From Opitutaceae bacterium UBA2377 (GTDB lineage: Bacteria > Verrucomicrobiota > Verrucomicrobiia > Opitutales > Opitutaceae), in contig DDSZ01000002.1 in the NCBI GenBank assembly GCA_002344205.1, positions 133,319-143,417 of the forward strand: DNA of 10,099 nt, given 5' to 3'. Positions 1 to 6,610 of the stretch are shown here, piece after piece. Under the pieces are notes generated by a model. That model did not search any database and was not told where the DNA came from. It saw only the letters and a list, made by a program, of their open reading frames with translations. Position numbers and translations under genes: made by a program. Each line of letters starts with the position of its first letter. Position 1 is the first letter of the stretch.

Positions 1-3
1 GCG

Positions 4-999
4 GTGAGCGCACCGATCCTCATCGCGGGGCAGGGGCTGGCGGGCACGCTGCTCGGCTTTGCGCTGGAGGAGGCGGGGCTGGATTTTCGCATCGTTGACG
101 CCGGCCATGCCGGGGCCGCGTCGCGCGTCGCGGCAGGCATCATCAATCCCGTCGCCGGCCGGCGTCTGGTGAAAGCCCCCCGAATCGGGGAACTGTTGCC
201 GCTGGCGCGCACCACCTACCGGAAAATCGAGCTGCAGGCGGGCGTCCCGCTGTGGCGCGAACTGAAGGTGCGGCGACTTTTCCGGGATGCGTGCGAACGG
301 CGGATCTTTGCGGAAAAGCAGGCGCGGGGCGAACTCGCGCCGTTCGCCCACGAGGCGGATGAGGCCGGATTTTGGATCGCCCCGGCCGCCCGCGTGGACG
401 TGCCGGCCCTGTTGGCAACAACCCGGGTGCGCTGGCTGCGATCAGGCATCCTGCGGGAGACGACGGTGGATTGGGCGCGGTTGGATCCGGCGCACGAACT
501 CGTGATCGACTGCACCGGCGCCGCGGCCCGGCGCGGTCCGTTTGCCAAGATGGATTTTGCGTGGAGCAAGGGCGAGACGCTGCAAATAGCGGCGCCGGGC
601 CTGGCTCCCGATGTCATTCTCAACCGCGGCCACTGGCTGCTGCCGCTCGCCGGCGGCACCGCGTGGGTGGGGGCGACGCACGAACCGGGGGTGGACGATG
701 CGGAACCAACGACCGCCGCCCGTGAAACCCTGCTCGCCGCCGCCGAGGCACTCATCGGCGGACCGGCGGATGCGCGCGCCCAATTCGCCGGCGTGCGCCT
801 GACCACGCCCGACAAGCTGCCGGTGGCCGGCCGGCATCCCGCCAACCCACGGCTGGGGATTTGCAGCGCCCTCGGCGGCCGCGGGGCGTTGTTCGCCCCG
901 TGGCTCGCCCAACAGTGGGTGGAGCACTTGGTCGGCGGTTCAGCATTTGATCAGGCCTTGGTAGTGCAGGCCCGCAGCAAACGGGGCAGTATCCGGTAG
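4..999 (+). CDS. FAD-dependent oxidoreductase, DAO family
   Basis: The protein is 331 residues if it starts at the GTG at 4. Its N-terminus is a Rossmann FAD-binding fold: a short beta strand (PILIAG), the dinucleotide-binding glycines G9-x-G11-x-x-G14, and an acidic residue (D32) ending the second strand, where the FAD ribose is usually bound. A DCTG segment at 169-172 and a glycine-rich C-terminal stretch (GICSALGGRGALFAPWLA, about 285-302) fit the second FAD contact of the DAO fold (D-amino-acid oxidase, glycine oxidase and the MnmC FAD domain). I cannot tell the substrate; an amine or amino acid is typical of the family. No signal peptide is seen, so it is probably cytoplasmic. The start lies 4 bases into the window, so an upstream start cannot be excluded, but the glycine motif begins where expected. 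The last 49 bases overlap the convergent hydrolase gene. Confidence 0.85.
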   Translation: MSAPILIAGQGLAGTLLGFALEEAGLDFRIVDAGHAGAASRVAAGIINPVAGRRLVKAPRIGELLPLARTTYRKIELQAGVPLWRELKVRRLFRDACERRIFAEKQARGELAPFAHEADEAGFWIAPAARVDVPALLATTRVRWLRSGILRETTVDWARLDPAHELVIDCTGAAARRGPFAKMDFAWSKGETLQIAAPGLAPDVILNRGHWLLPLAGGTAWVGATHEPGVDDAEPTTAARETLLAAAEALIGGPADARAQFAGVRLTTPDKLPVAGRHPANPRLGICSALGGRGALFAPWLAQQWVEHLVGGSAFDQALVVQARSKRGSIR

Positions 1000-2087
1000 G
1001 GCAGGGCAGGGGCGGTTACTTGATCCACCGTGCCGGCCAGCAGCAGTTCCAGCGATGGACAATAGAATAACCACGAACCGGTGGAACCCGTATGTCCGAT
1101 GACCGGTGGCACCGGATGAAAGGGCGTCAGGAAGCGCGGACTTTGAAAGCGCATCAGGCCCAGGCCGTATTCAATTGGCCAACTGGGTGCGCGCAGTGCG
1201 GCGGCATCAAACGGCAGCCCAAAGCGGATCCAGCGCTGCTGCATCTGGGCGAACGTCCCGGGTTGAGCAAACAACCGTCCGTTTACCAAGCCGCGAAGCA
1301 ATGCGATCATTTCAGGCGCAGTGCTGTTGATGCTGCGCAGCGATTGCAGGGCCATGGGCCGATCAAGCGGCATTTTTCCGCACCAGAGAGCAGCGGACAC
1401 AGGAGTCCCGGGCGAGGACGGATTGTTGCCGACAAACCGGGTGCGCGTTAGGCCGAGCGGTTTGAACAAGCGGTGTTCGAATGTTTCTGCCAGCGACTGA
1501 CCGGTCAGATGTTCGATCAGCAGATTCAGCAGCTCGAAATTGGTGTTCGAATAACGGCTGCGGACACGGGGTGCCGTCAGGTTCTGCGGCTGAAAGTGCG
1601 GCTGAAGCCGGGCTCTTACCAAGTCTAGCGGCTCATCCTGGGCCCAGGTGCGGTCACCCTCTTCCAGTATTTCTTCCAGCAGGCTGCGGCCGCCGGCGGG
1701 CCGATCCTCCAGAAAATCGGCGACTCCGGAGGTATGGCTGAGCAAATGGCGCACTGTAATTGCCGGGGTGTGGTCAACCCCGCCGAGTTGATGCAGACCG
1801 CTCATCGTCCCGGCGGGCAGGCAGGTGGTAACGGGTTCATCAAGTTGGAGTTTCCGCTCTTCCGTCAGTTGTAAAACCACGGTGGCAGTCAGCAGTTTGT
1901 CGATGCTGGCGATAAAGAAAGGCGTGTCGGCCAGCATGGGTGTGCCATCGGGCTGGGCATGGCCAACGGCTCCGCTCCAGCGAAAGGAACCATCGAGGTT
2001 CTCGACCGCCATCACGGCGTGCGGCAGATTGCGCCGCCGCCCCAGCTCATGGACCAATTTGCTAAGCTGACCGTAAGACGGCTGCAT
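951..2087 (-). CDS. Serine hydrolase, beta-lactamase / class C-like family
   Basis: This 378-residue protein has the three motifs of the beta-lactamase/DD-peptidase/EstB fold in order: S61-I-D-K64 (nucleophile and general base), Y179-S-N181 (Y-x-N), and H332-T-G334 in place of K-T-G. The H-x-G variant is common in the class C-like esterase and peptidase branch. The conserved HLLSHTSG segment is at 114-121. The reaction is probably hydrolysis of an ester, amide or D-amino-acid peptide bond; the substrate cannot be read. No signal peptide is visible, which is unusual since many relatives are exported, so it may be cytoplasmic or its true start may differ. The ATG at 2087 is preceded by a purine-rich AGGGTGAAGGA ribosome-binding stretch. 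Parts of the gene are far less GC-rich than its neighbours (30 of 60 bases at 1501-1560, against 46 of 60 at 841-900), suggesting a different origin. It is transcribed divergently from the kinase gene. Confidence 0.88.
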   Translation of the reverse strand: MQPSYGQLSKLVHELGRRRNLPHAVMAVENLDGSFRWSGAVGHAQPDGTPMLADTPFFIASIDKLLTATVVLQLTEERKLQLDEPVTTCLPAGTMSGLHQLGGVDHTPAITVRHLLSHTSGVADFLEDRPAGGRSLLEEILEEGDRTWAQDEPLDLVRARLQPHFQPQNLTAPRVRSRYSNTNFELLNLLIEHLTGQSLAETFEHRLFKPLGLTRTRFVGNNPSSPGTPVSAALWCGKMPLDRPMALQSLRSINSTAPEMIALLRGLVNGRLFAQPGTFAQMQQRWIRFGLPFDAAALRAPSWPIEYGLGLMRFQSPRFLTPFHPVPPVIGHTGSTGSWLFYCPSLELLLAGTVDQVTAPALPYRILPRLLRACTTKA

Positions 2088-2160
2088 CGTCCTTCACCCT
2101 GCGCTGGGAATTGGGTCGGTCAAGGGTCTCAAGTTCAGCACCTATCGGGGCGCCCCACTT

Positions 2161-2169
2161 TTCATCGCA
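2161..2169 (+). promoter_or_regulatory. Isolated LytTR-like half-site
   Basis: TTCATCGCA differs at one base from the TTCGTCGCA repeat at 2194. It lies 33 bp (about three helical turns) upstream of that repeat, in the divergent hydrolase/kinase region. It has no 21-bp partner of its own. It may be an accessory half-site or chance. Confidence 0.35.
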
Positions 2170-2193
2170 GGCCCCGGCGCTCGTTTTCCTCCG

Positions 2194-2223
2194 TTCGTCG
2201 CAAGAAACCGGCCTTTCATCGAA
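2194..2223 (+). promoter_or_regulatory. LytTR-type tandem operator A (kinase/regulator promoter)
   Basis: Two direct repeats, TTCGTCGCA (2194-2202) and TTCATCGAA (2215-2223), are separated by exactly 12 bp. LytTR-domain regulators are known to bind pairs of 9-bp direct repeats with 12-13-bp spacers, and the bases 2191-2199 (CCGTTCGTC) match the AlgR core site as I know it. The site ends about 43 bp before the preferred kinase start, so it probably mediates autoregulation of the kinase/regulator operon. A T-rich TGTTAT at 2252-2257 could be the -10 element, with no good -35, as expected for an activated promoter. Confidence 0.65.
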
Positions 2224-2266
2224 AATATCCGCACCCGCGGCCGGCCGGCGGTGTTATGGAAGCAAG

Positions 2267-3379
2267 GTGTTGTTCAAGTTGGACCAGGGCCGTTGGAACC
2301 GGGTGCTGCTCATCGCCGCCGGCTGGATGCTGGTCGGGCTGATGCTGGCGCTGGAGCTTTATTTCAATGAAAGGGCCTGGATCCACCGCACGCGCACGCC
2401 CGGGGAAGTGGACCTCTGGGGATTGGCGGCGCCGCAGTTTATGCGGACCCTGATGTGGGCGGCGCTTGCGCCGCTGATCCTGAAGCTGCGGGAGAAGGTG
2501 CCCCTGAGCACCGGGTATTGGGCCGGCGGGGTGGGGTTTCACCTGACGTTCAGTTTTGTCGTGATGATGGTGTATTATGCCGGCCGCTGGCTGGGCTATT
2601 TTCTCTGGATCAGGCAGGCTTGGCCGCCCGACGGGTTCTGGGTGGAGCTGATCCACGGTTTCTACGGCCGCAACCTGATCGACATGGTTTACTACTGGGG
2701 CGTGCTGGCTTTCGGCCATACGCTGGAGATCCATCAACGCTACCGGCGCCAGGAGCTGCGGAGCGCGCAACTGGAGGCGCGCCTGACCGAGCTGGAGCTC
2801 AAGGCCCTGCGCCAGCAGCTCCATCCGCATTTTTTGTTCAACACGCTGAACACCGTCGCCGTGCTGGTGCGCGAAAAACGCAACGACGAGGCGGTCGGCC
2901 TGCTCTCGCGCCTCGGCGGCCTGCTGCGGATGGCGCTGGATCCCGCCCGGAAGGCCGAGATCACGCTGCAGCAGGAAATGGAATTTCTTGAGGCTTACAT
3001 CGGTATCCAGCGGCTGCGGTTCGCCGACCGTCTCGCGGTGAACATCGATATTTCCGAGGAAGCGCGCCGGGCGATGATCCCGAGCCTTCTGCTGCAACCC
3101 ATCGTGGAGAACGCCGTGCTGCACGGGGTGGCGCCCAAGGCCGGGCCCGGCCGGCTCGACATTCTCGGCTGGGTGCGACACGGCGTCCTCCATCTCGAGG
3201 TGCGCGACGATGGGGCCGGTTTGCCCCGCGCCGGTCTCACCCGTGTGCGCGAAGGCGTCGGCCTGACGAATACCCGCGACCGGCTCGTGAAGCTTTACGG
3301 CACCCGCAGCCAGCTTACGCTCAAGAGCGAACCCGGCCGCGGTGTCACCGTGCAGATTGTCCTGCCTTACCGAACATGA
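2267..3379 (+). CDS. LytS-type sensor histidine kinase (His_kinase PF06580 family)
   Basis: From the GTG at 2267 the protein has 370 residues. Four hydrophobic segments (about 12-33, 57-73, 84-105 and 134-152) form an inner-membrane sensor with no large periplasmic domain. A charged, probably coiled-coil linker (153-184) leads to the His-kinase motif L185-H-P-H188-F-L-F-N-T-L-N, with H188 the likely phosphorylated histidine. The ATPase part follows, with an N-box (QPIVENAVLHG, 277-287), DDGAGLP (314-320) and the glycine motif GVGLTNTRDRL (330-340). This is the LytS/AlgZ architecture. Its partner is the LytTR regulator, whose ATG overlaps this stop codon (ATGA). The frame stays open back to a TTG at 2111, but those extra residues look non-coding and would include operator A. 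Starts at GTG 2267 or TTG 2270, behind GGAAG at 2258-2262, are therefore preferred; the choice between them is unsure. The ligand is unknown. Confidence 0.9.
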   Translation: MLFKLDQGRWNRVLLIAAGWMLVGLMLALELYFNERAWIHRTRTPGEVDLWGLAAPQFMRTLMWAALAPLILKLREKVPLSTGYWAGGVGFHLTFSFVVMMVYYAGRWLGYFLWIRQAWPPDGFWVELIHGFYGRNLIDMVYYWGVLAFGHTLEIHQRYRRQELRSAQLEARLTELELKALRQQLHPHFLFNTLNTVAVLVREKRNDEAVGLLSRLGGLLRMALDPARKAEITLQQEMEFLEAYIGIQRLRFADRLAVNIDISEEARRAMIPSLLLQPIVENAVLHGVAPKAGPGRLDILGWVRHGVLHLEVRDDGAGLPRAGLTRVREGVGLTNTRDRLVKLYGTRSQLTLKSEPGRGVTVQIVLPYRT

Positions 3380-4185
3380 ACTCCGAACCCCCGCCCCTGT
3401 TACGCCCCATCCGCACGCTGATTGTCGATGACGAGCCCGCCGCCCGCCGCGGGGTCCGCCTGCTGCTTGAGCAGGATGCCGGGATCGAGATCATCGGCGA
3501 GGCGGCCGACGGCCTGCAGGCCGTGGAATGGATCCGCCGCGAGCGGCCCGAGCTGGTGTTCCTTGATGTGCAGATGCCGGGCTGCGACGCCTTCGAGGCT
3601 TTGCAACAGGCCGGGCCGCCGCCGCTGCCCGTCGTCGTGTTTGTGACCGCCTACAACGAGCACGCCCTGCGGGCCTTCGAGGTGCATGCGGTGGACTACC
3701 TTCTCAAGCCCTACGACGACGAACGCTTTTTCGCGGCCTTGCGCCGGGCGAAGGAGGCTGTGCGGCAGCGCGACCGGGAGGCGACCGGCTCGCGGCTCAC
3801 CCGGCTGCTTGATTACCTCCAGTCGCGCGTGGACCAGCCGGCGGACAGCATGGCCGACCGCATTTTCATCAAGTCTTCCGGGGAGATATTCTTCCTGCGC
3901 ACGGCGGAGATTGACTGGATCGAAGCGGAAGGGGATTACATGAAATTCCATGCGGCCGGCCGCTCGCACCTGATGCGCGAGACGATGGCGCGCCTGGAAG
4001 CCCGGCTTGATCCGCGGCATTTCATCCGCATCCACCGTTCGACCATCGTGAACCTTGACCGGGTGCGTAAGCTCAGCCCCGCCTTTGGTGGCGAGTATGT
4101 GGTGATCCTGCAGGACGGCACCAAGCTGAAGCTGAGCCGGGGCTATCAGGACCGCATCGCGCCGCTGCTGCGGGACAACAGCTGA
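3376..4185 (+). CDS. LytTR-family response regulator
   Basis: This is a 269-residue cytoplasmic transcription regulator. Residues about 12-125 are a receiver domain with the acidic pair D18-D19, phospho-acceptor D64 (VFLDVQMPG), T91 (FVTAYNE) and K111 (LLKPYD). Residues about 161-265 are a LytTR DNA-binding domain, with the family's typical DWIEAEGDYMKFH, HFIRIHRSTIVNLDRV and LKLSRGYQ segments. All key phosphorylation residues are present, so it should be switched by the kinase encoded just upstream; the 4-bp ATGA overlap implies translational coupling. Members of this family (AlgR, AgrA, LytR, ComE) bind two 9-bp direct repeats spaced by about 12 bp. Three such pairs lie in this window, upstream of the kinase, the exported-protein gene and the efflux operon, and are the obvious candidate targets. 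Confidence 0.95.
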   Translation: MNSEPPPLLRPIRTLIVDDEPAARRGVRLLLEQDAGIEIIGEAADGLQAVEWIRRERPELVFLDVQMPGCDAFEALQQAGPPPLPVVVFVTAYNEHALRAFEVHAVDYLLKPYDDERFFAALRRAKEAVRQRDREATGSRLTRLLDYLQSRVDQPADSMADRIFIKSSGEIFFLRTAEIDWIEAEGDYMKFHAAGRSHLMRETMARLEARLDPRHFIRIHRSTIVNLDRVRKLSPAFGGEYVVILQDGTKLKLSRGYQDRIAPLLRDNS

Positions 4186-4209
4186 GCGCATGACGCTGCC
4201 CGGCGTGCG

Positions 4210-4239
4210 TTCGTCGCAAAGGCGGCGCGCTTCGTCGCA
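4210..4239 (+). promoter_or_regulatory. LytTR-type tandem operator B (exported-protein gene)
   Basis: Two identical repeats, TTCGTCGCA at 4210-4218 and 4231-4239, are separated by exactly 12 bp. They lie in the 95-bp gap after the regulator gene and end 41 bp before the ATG at 4281, nearly the same geometry as operator A. GGGTTTCTGG at 4266-4275 sits at the same offset as GGTGTTATGG (2250-2259) at site A and shares 7 of 10 bases; it might be the -10 region. The exported-protein gene therefore probably has its own regulated promoter. Confidence 0.7.
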
Positions 4240-4280
4240 TTGCCGAAACCTCCGGCGCGTGCCGCGGGTTTCTGGCCGTG

Positions 4281-4952
4281 ATGAAACAGGCGCTGGCTCT
4301 CTGGCTGTTGCTGTGGTCCGTCCCGGTGGCCGACGCCTCGCTGGCGGCGGCGCGGCAGGCGCGCGACCTGCTCGGCGCGGATGTCTGGTCGCGGGTGGTC
4401 CGCATCGAGAACGAACGCCCGGGCGCCTATCCGGTCGAGGTGCATGCGACGATTTTTGCCTTCAATGGCATCCTGTGGTTTTACACCGGCAGCGAAGGCA
4501 CCCAGAGCCTTTCCCTGCGGCGCGGCCGGCTGGAGCGCGATCAGGCCGACCTGCAACCCCTGCTGGAGGCGATCGATGCGGGATTTGTGCGTCACGAAGT
4601 GATCGACGGACCGGATGCGGGCGACGGATGGGAGGAGAAACCGCTGCCGCATGGATGCTTCATCAACAGCGTGGTCGCCCTGCGAAAGCTGCTGGCCGGG
4701 GATGAACCGGTGGCCAGAGCCAGCCTGTTGAGCTATTATTTTGAGAGCGGCCGACTGGCGAAGGGTCACACGGTGCTGGTCTTTGCCACAACCGAGGGAT
4801 GGTTTTTCCAAGATGAGGAGCTGGGGCCGGGGCCGCGGCCATTGCCCCGGATGCCCGGGGAGCCGCCGGCTTTGGCTGCGGCGCGGGCGATCCAACGGTC
4901 CGGCCGGTCCCGCCCATCCGCCGGAGGGGCCGTTCATCAAAGTTTCGTGTAA
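4281..4952 (+). CDS. Exported protein of unknown function, possible papain/transglutaminase-like fold
   Basis: I do not recognise this 223-residue protein. Its N-terminus is a signal peptide: a charged start (MK), a hydrophobic core (about 4-16) and a likely signal peptidase I cut after ADA at 17-19. It should be exported to the periplasm or envelope. In order it holds C126 (HGCFINSVVALRKL), H163 (KGHTVLVF) and D178 (EGWFFQDEELG). Cys, then His in a strand, then Asp followed by an aromatic-rich turn resembles papain-like cysteine peptidases and transglutaminase-like domains, but this is inference from spacing only. The last 40 residues are rich in Pro, Arg, Gly and Ser and look disordered. 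A GTG directly before the ATG could add one residue. No clear ribosome-binding site is seen. Operator B lies immediately upstream, linking it to the LytTR system. Confidence 0.75.
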   Translation: MKQALALWLLLWSVPVADASLAAARQARDLLGADVWSRVVRIENERPGAYPVEVHATIFAFNGILWFYTGSEGTQSLSLRRGRLERDQADLQPLLEAIDAGFVRHEVIDGPDAGDGWEEKPLPHGCFINSVVALRKLLAGDEPVARASLLSYYFESGRLAKGHTVLVFATTEGWFFQDEELGPGPRPLPRMPGEPPALAAARAIQRSGRSRPSAGGAVHQSFV

Positions 4953-5033
4953 CTTTCGGGTGGGAGCCCGTGTTGTGGCTTCATGTCAGCGAGCTTTATG
5001 CACCGCCTGCGGTTAAACGCCTCCAGCCTGCGC

Positions 5034-5063
5034 CTTGTCGCAGCCGGAGCGCGTTTGGTCGCA
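5034..5063 (+). promoter_or_regulatory. LytTR-type tandem operator C (upstream of efflux operon)
   Basis: Repeats CTTGTCGCA (5034-5042) and TTGGTCGCA (5055-5063) share the GTCGCA core with operators A and B and have the same 12-bp spacer and orientation. A weaker match (TTAAACGCC, 5 of 9) lies another 21 bp upstream at 5013-5021. The site is 180 bp from the adaptor start, and the terminator at 5131 lies in between, so its effect on the efflux genes is less certain than for A and B. Confidence 0.55.
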
Positions 5064-5130
5064 AACCGGTTTTCAGCTCCGCGGACACCGTTAGTTGTCA
5101 GCACCGTCAGTAGTTATCAGTTGTTGTGTT

Positions 5131-5166
5131 GTGGAGGGGCCGTTGTGGGCCCCTCCACGTTTTTTT
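5131..5166 (+). terminator. Rho-independent terminator
   Basis: A perfect 11-bp GC-rich stem (GTGGAGGGGCC at 5131-5141 with GGCCCCTCCAC at 5148-5158) closes a 6-base loop. It is followed by G and seven T residues (5160-5166). It may simply end transcription from the exported-protein gene 180 bp upstream. Lying downstream of operator C, it could also act as an attenuator for the efflux operon. Confidence 0.88.
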
Positions 5167-5173
5167 GGCGCGG

Positions 5174-5198
5174 CCGGGTTGGCTGCTTGCCAACGCGG
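5174..5198 (+). other. Leader hairpin downstream of the terminator
   Basis: GTTGGC (5178-5183) and GCCAAC (5189-5194) pair around a 5-base loop. Three more pairs (5174-5176 with 5196-5198) extend the stem beyond one G-G mismatch. There is no T-run. It would lie in the 5' leader of the efflux operon if transcription reads through the terminator. Confidence 0.4.
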
Positions 5199-5243
5199 TG
5201 CTGAATCCGAAGCCTCTCCCTTCAAAATCCAGCAACGCGTCCC

Positions 5244-6605
5244 ATGAACCAAGCCAATCCCTCCGCTGTCGCGCCCCGCAAGAAATCCAAGCTCAAATGG
5301 ATCATCATCGGCGGCACCCTGTTGTTTGTCGTGCTCATCGCCATCGGCGTGGCCTCCAACCGCAACAAGGAGCGTGGCATCGCCGTCACCACCGAGAAGG
5401 CCGTCACCAAGACGATTACCCAGGTCGTAACCGCCACCGGCAAGATCCAGCCTGAGGTCGAGGTGAAAATCTCCCCCGAGGTTGCCGGCGAAATCATCGA
5501 GCTGCCGGTCAAGGAAGGCCAGGCGGTGCAGCGGGGCGATCTGCTCGTGCGCATCAAGCCGGACTTTTATCAGGCCCAGTTGGAGCAGCAGGAAGCCGCG
5601 CTCAGTTCCGCCCGCGCGGCCAGCGTGCTCAGCCAGGCCCGGCTGACCAAGGCCGGGCAGGATTACCGCCAGGCGCAGGACCTCTACGCGAAGAAGCTGC
5701 TTTCCGATGCCGACTACCTCAACGCCAAGACCAATTTTGAGGTGGCCGGCGCCGATTTCGCCTCTTCGCAGGCGCAGATCCGCCGGGCCGAGGGCTCCGT
5801 GAGCCAGGCGGCCGACCAGCTCAGCAAGACCACGATCTACGCGCCCATGGACGGCACCGTGAGTTCTTTGTCGAGCGAGGTGGGCGAGCGCGTGGTGGGC
5901 ACCGGCCAGTTTGCCGGCACCGAGATCATGCGGGTGGCCAACCTCGACAGCATGGAGGTGCGCGTGAAGGTGAACGAGAACGACATCGTCAACGTGAAGG
6001 CCGGCAACACCGCCCGCATCACCATCGACGCTTTTCCGGGCCGGCGTTTTTCCGGCGAGGTGAAGGAGATCGCCTCCGCCGCGCTCACGACCGGCATGAA
6101 TACCCAGGAGGAGGTTACCAATTTCCAGGTCCGCGTGCGGATCCTCGACAAGGACGCCCGCATCCGCCCCGGTATGAGCGCCAACACCGACATCGAGACC
6201 CGGACGGTGGAAAACGTCGTCGCGGTGCCGATCCAGTCGGTGACCGTGCGTTCCCGCGAAGGCGCCAAGACCATCGATCAGCTCACGGAGGAGCGTGAAA
6301 AGAAGGCCCGCGAAACCAAGGGCGAGGGCGCGGCTGCGGCCATCAACGAGCGCCAGCAGCGCGAGGATGAACGGGCCGACCGCGAGGCGCTCCAGCGCGT
6401 CGTGTTCGTGCGCGACGGCTCCAAGGTCAAGCAGGTGCCGGTCGAGACCGGCATCGCCGACTCCACGCACATGGAAATCAAGTCCGGCCTGAGCGAAGGG
6501 GATGAAGTCGTGAGCGGCAGTTTCAGCGTCATCACCCGCACGCTCAAGGACGGTTCGGCCATCCGCATCGAGCGTCCGCGCGGCGGCGACCAAGCCAAGA
6601 AGTAA
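5244..6605 (+). CDS. MacA-like periplasmic adaptor (HlyD/RND membrane-fusion protein)
   Basis: This 453-residue protein is the membrane-fusion subunit of a tripartite efflux pump, linking the inner-membrane ABC permease to an outer-membrane channel. A basic N-terminus (RKKSKLKW) and one membrane anchor (about 19-37) come first. The two lipoyl half-motifs are at about 70-105 ([20 protein letters not shown]) and 195-230 ([20 protein letters not shown]), flanking an alpha-helical hairpin (about 106-194). A beta-barrel (236-320) and membrane-proximal domain (322-332 and 385-445) follow. An unusual, highly charged helical insertion of about 45 residues (338-384, rich in Glu, Arg, Lys and Ala) interrupts the membrane-proximal region. 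No strong ribosome-binding site precedes the ATG. Five bases separate its stop from the ATPase start, so the two are one operon. No TolC-like gene is in the window. Confidence 0.92.
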   Translation: MNQANPSAVAPRKKSKLKWIIIGGTLLFVVLIAIGVASNRNKERGIAVTTEKAVTKTITQVVTATGKIQPEVEVKISPEVAGEIIELPVKEGQAVQRGDLLVRIKPDFYQAQLEQQEAALSSARAASVLSQARLTKAGQDYRQAQDLYAKKLLSDADYLNAKTNFEVAGADFASSQAQIRRAEGSVSQAADQLSKTTIYAPMDGTVSSLSSEVGERVVGTGQFAGTEIMRVANLDSMEVRVKVNENDIVNVKAGNTARITIDAFPGRRFSGEVKEIASAALTTGMNTQEEVTNFQVRVRILDKDARIRPGMSANTDIETRTVENVVAVPIQSVTVRSREGAKTIDQLTEEREKKARETKGEGAAAAINERQQREDERADREALQRVVFVRDGSKVKQVPVETGIADSTHMEIKSGLSEGDEVVSGSFSVITRTLKDGSAIRIERPRGGDQAKK

Positions 6606-6610
6606 CCGCC

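Larger units (their letters stand above)
4953..5243 (+). other. Intergenic region with operator, terminator and leader hairpin
   Basis: This 291-bp gap between the exported-protein gene and the efflux operon holds no convincing gene. It contains operator C (5034-5063), an intrinsic terminator (5131-5166) and a second hairpin (5174-5198). No clear sigma-70 promoter is visible between the terminator and the adaptor start at 5244, so where the efflux transcript begins is unclear. Confidence 0.7.

Noticed and set aside
2111..2266. Extending the kinase N-terminus to TTG 2111
   Set aside because: The extra residues precede the first membrane helix, look unlike protein of this family and would place operator A inside the gene; the start at 2267/2270 fits better.
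2216..3193. 325-codon minus-strand frame opposite the kinase gene
   Set aside because: It is rich in His, Pro and Gln, has no domain match, and lies opposite a kinase with every expected motif; it is a composition artefact.
4146..4940. 264-codon minus-strand frame opposite the exported-protein gene
   Set aside because: It overlaps operator B and the signal-peptide gene and has no recognisable motif. The + strand frame has a clear signal peptide and ordered conserved-type residues.
4957..4971. Small hairpin CGGG/CCCG just after the exported-protein stop codon
   Set aside because: The stem is only 4 bp and has no T-run; the terminator at 5131-5166 is far stronger.
5093..5125. AGTTGTC / AGTTATC / AGTTGTT series suggesting a third heptamer array
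   Set aside because: Only two adjacent units (5112-5125) keep the 7-bp period, the third is offset by 19, and there is no inverted partner or gene remnant. It may be an eroded trace but is not supported.
4923..5144. Exact 12-base repeat GGAGGGGCCGTT at 4923-4934 and 5133-5144
   Set aside because: One copy is the end of the exported-protein gene and the other the 5' arm of the terminator. Alternative pairing with the terminator 3' arm is possible, but a single 12-mer match in GC-rich DNA is weak evidence.
5091..6593. 500-codon open frame on the minus strand opposite the adaptor gene
   Set aside because: It is rich in Gly, His, Asp, Leu and Ala without recognisable domains. It mirrors the codons of the well-supported MacA-like gene in high-GC DNA and starts across the terminator.
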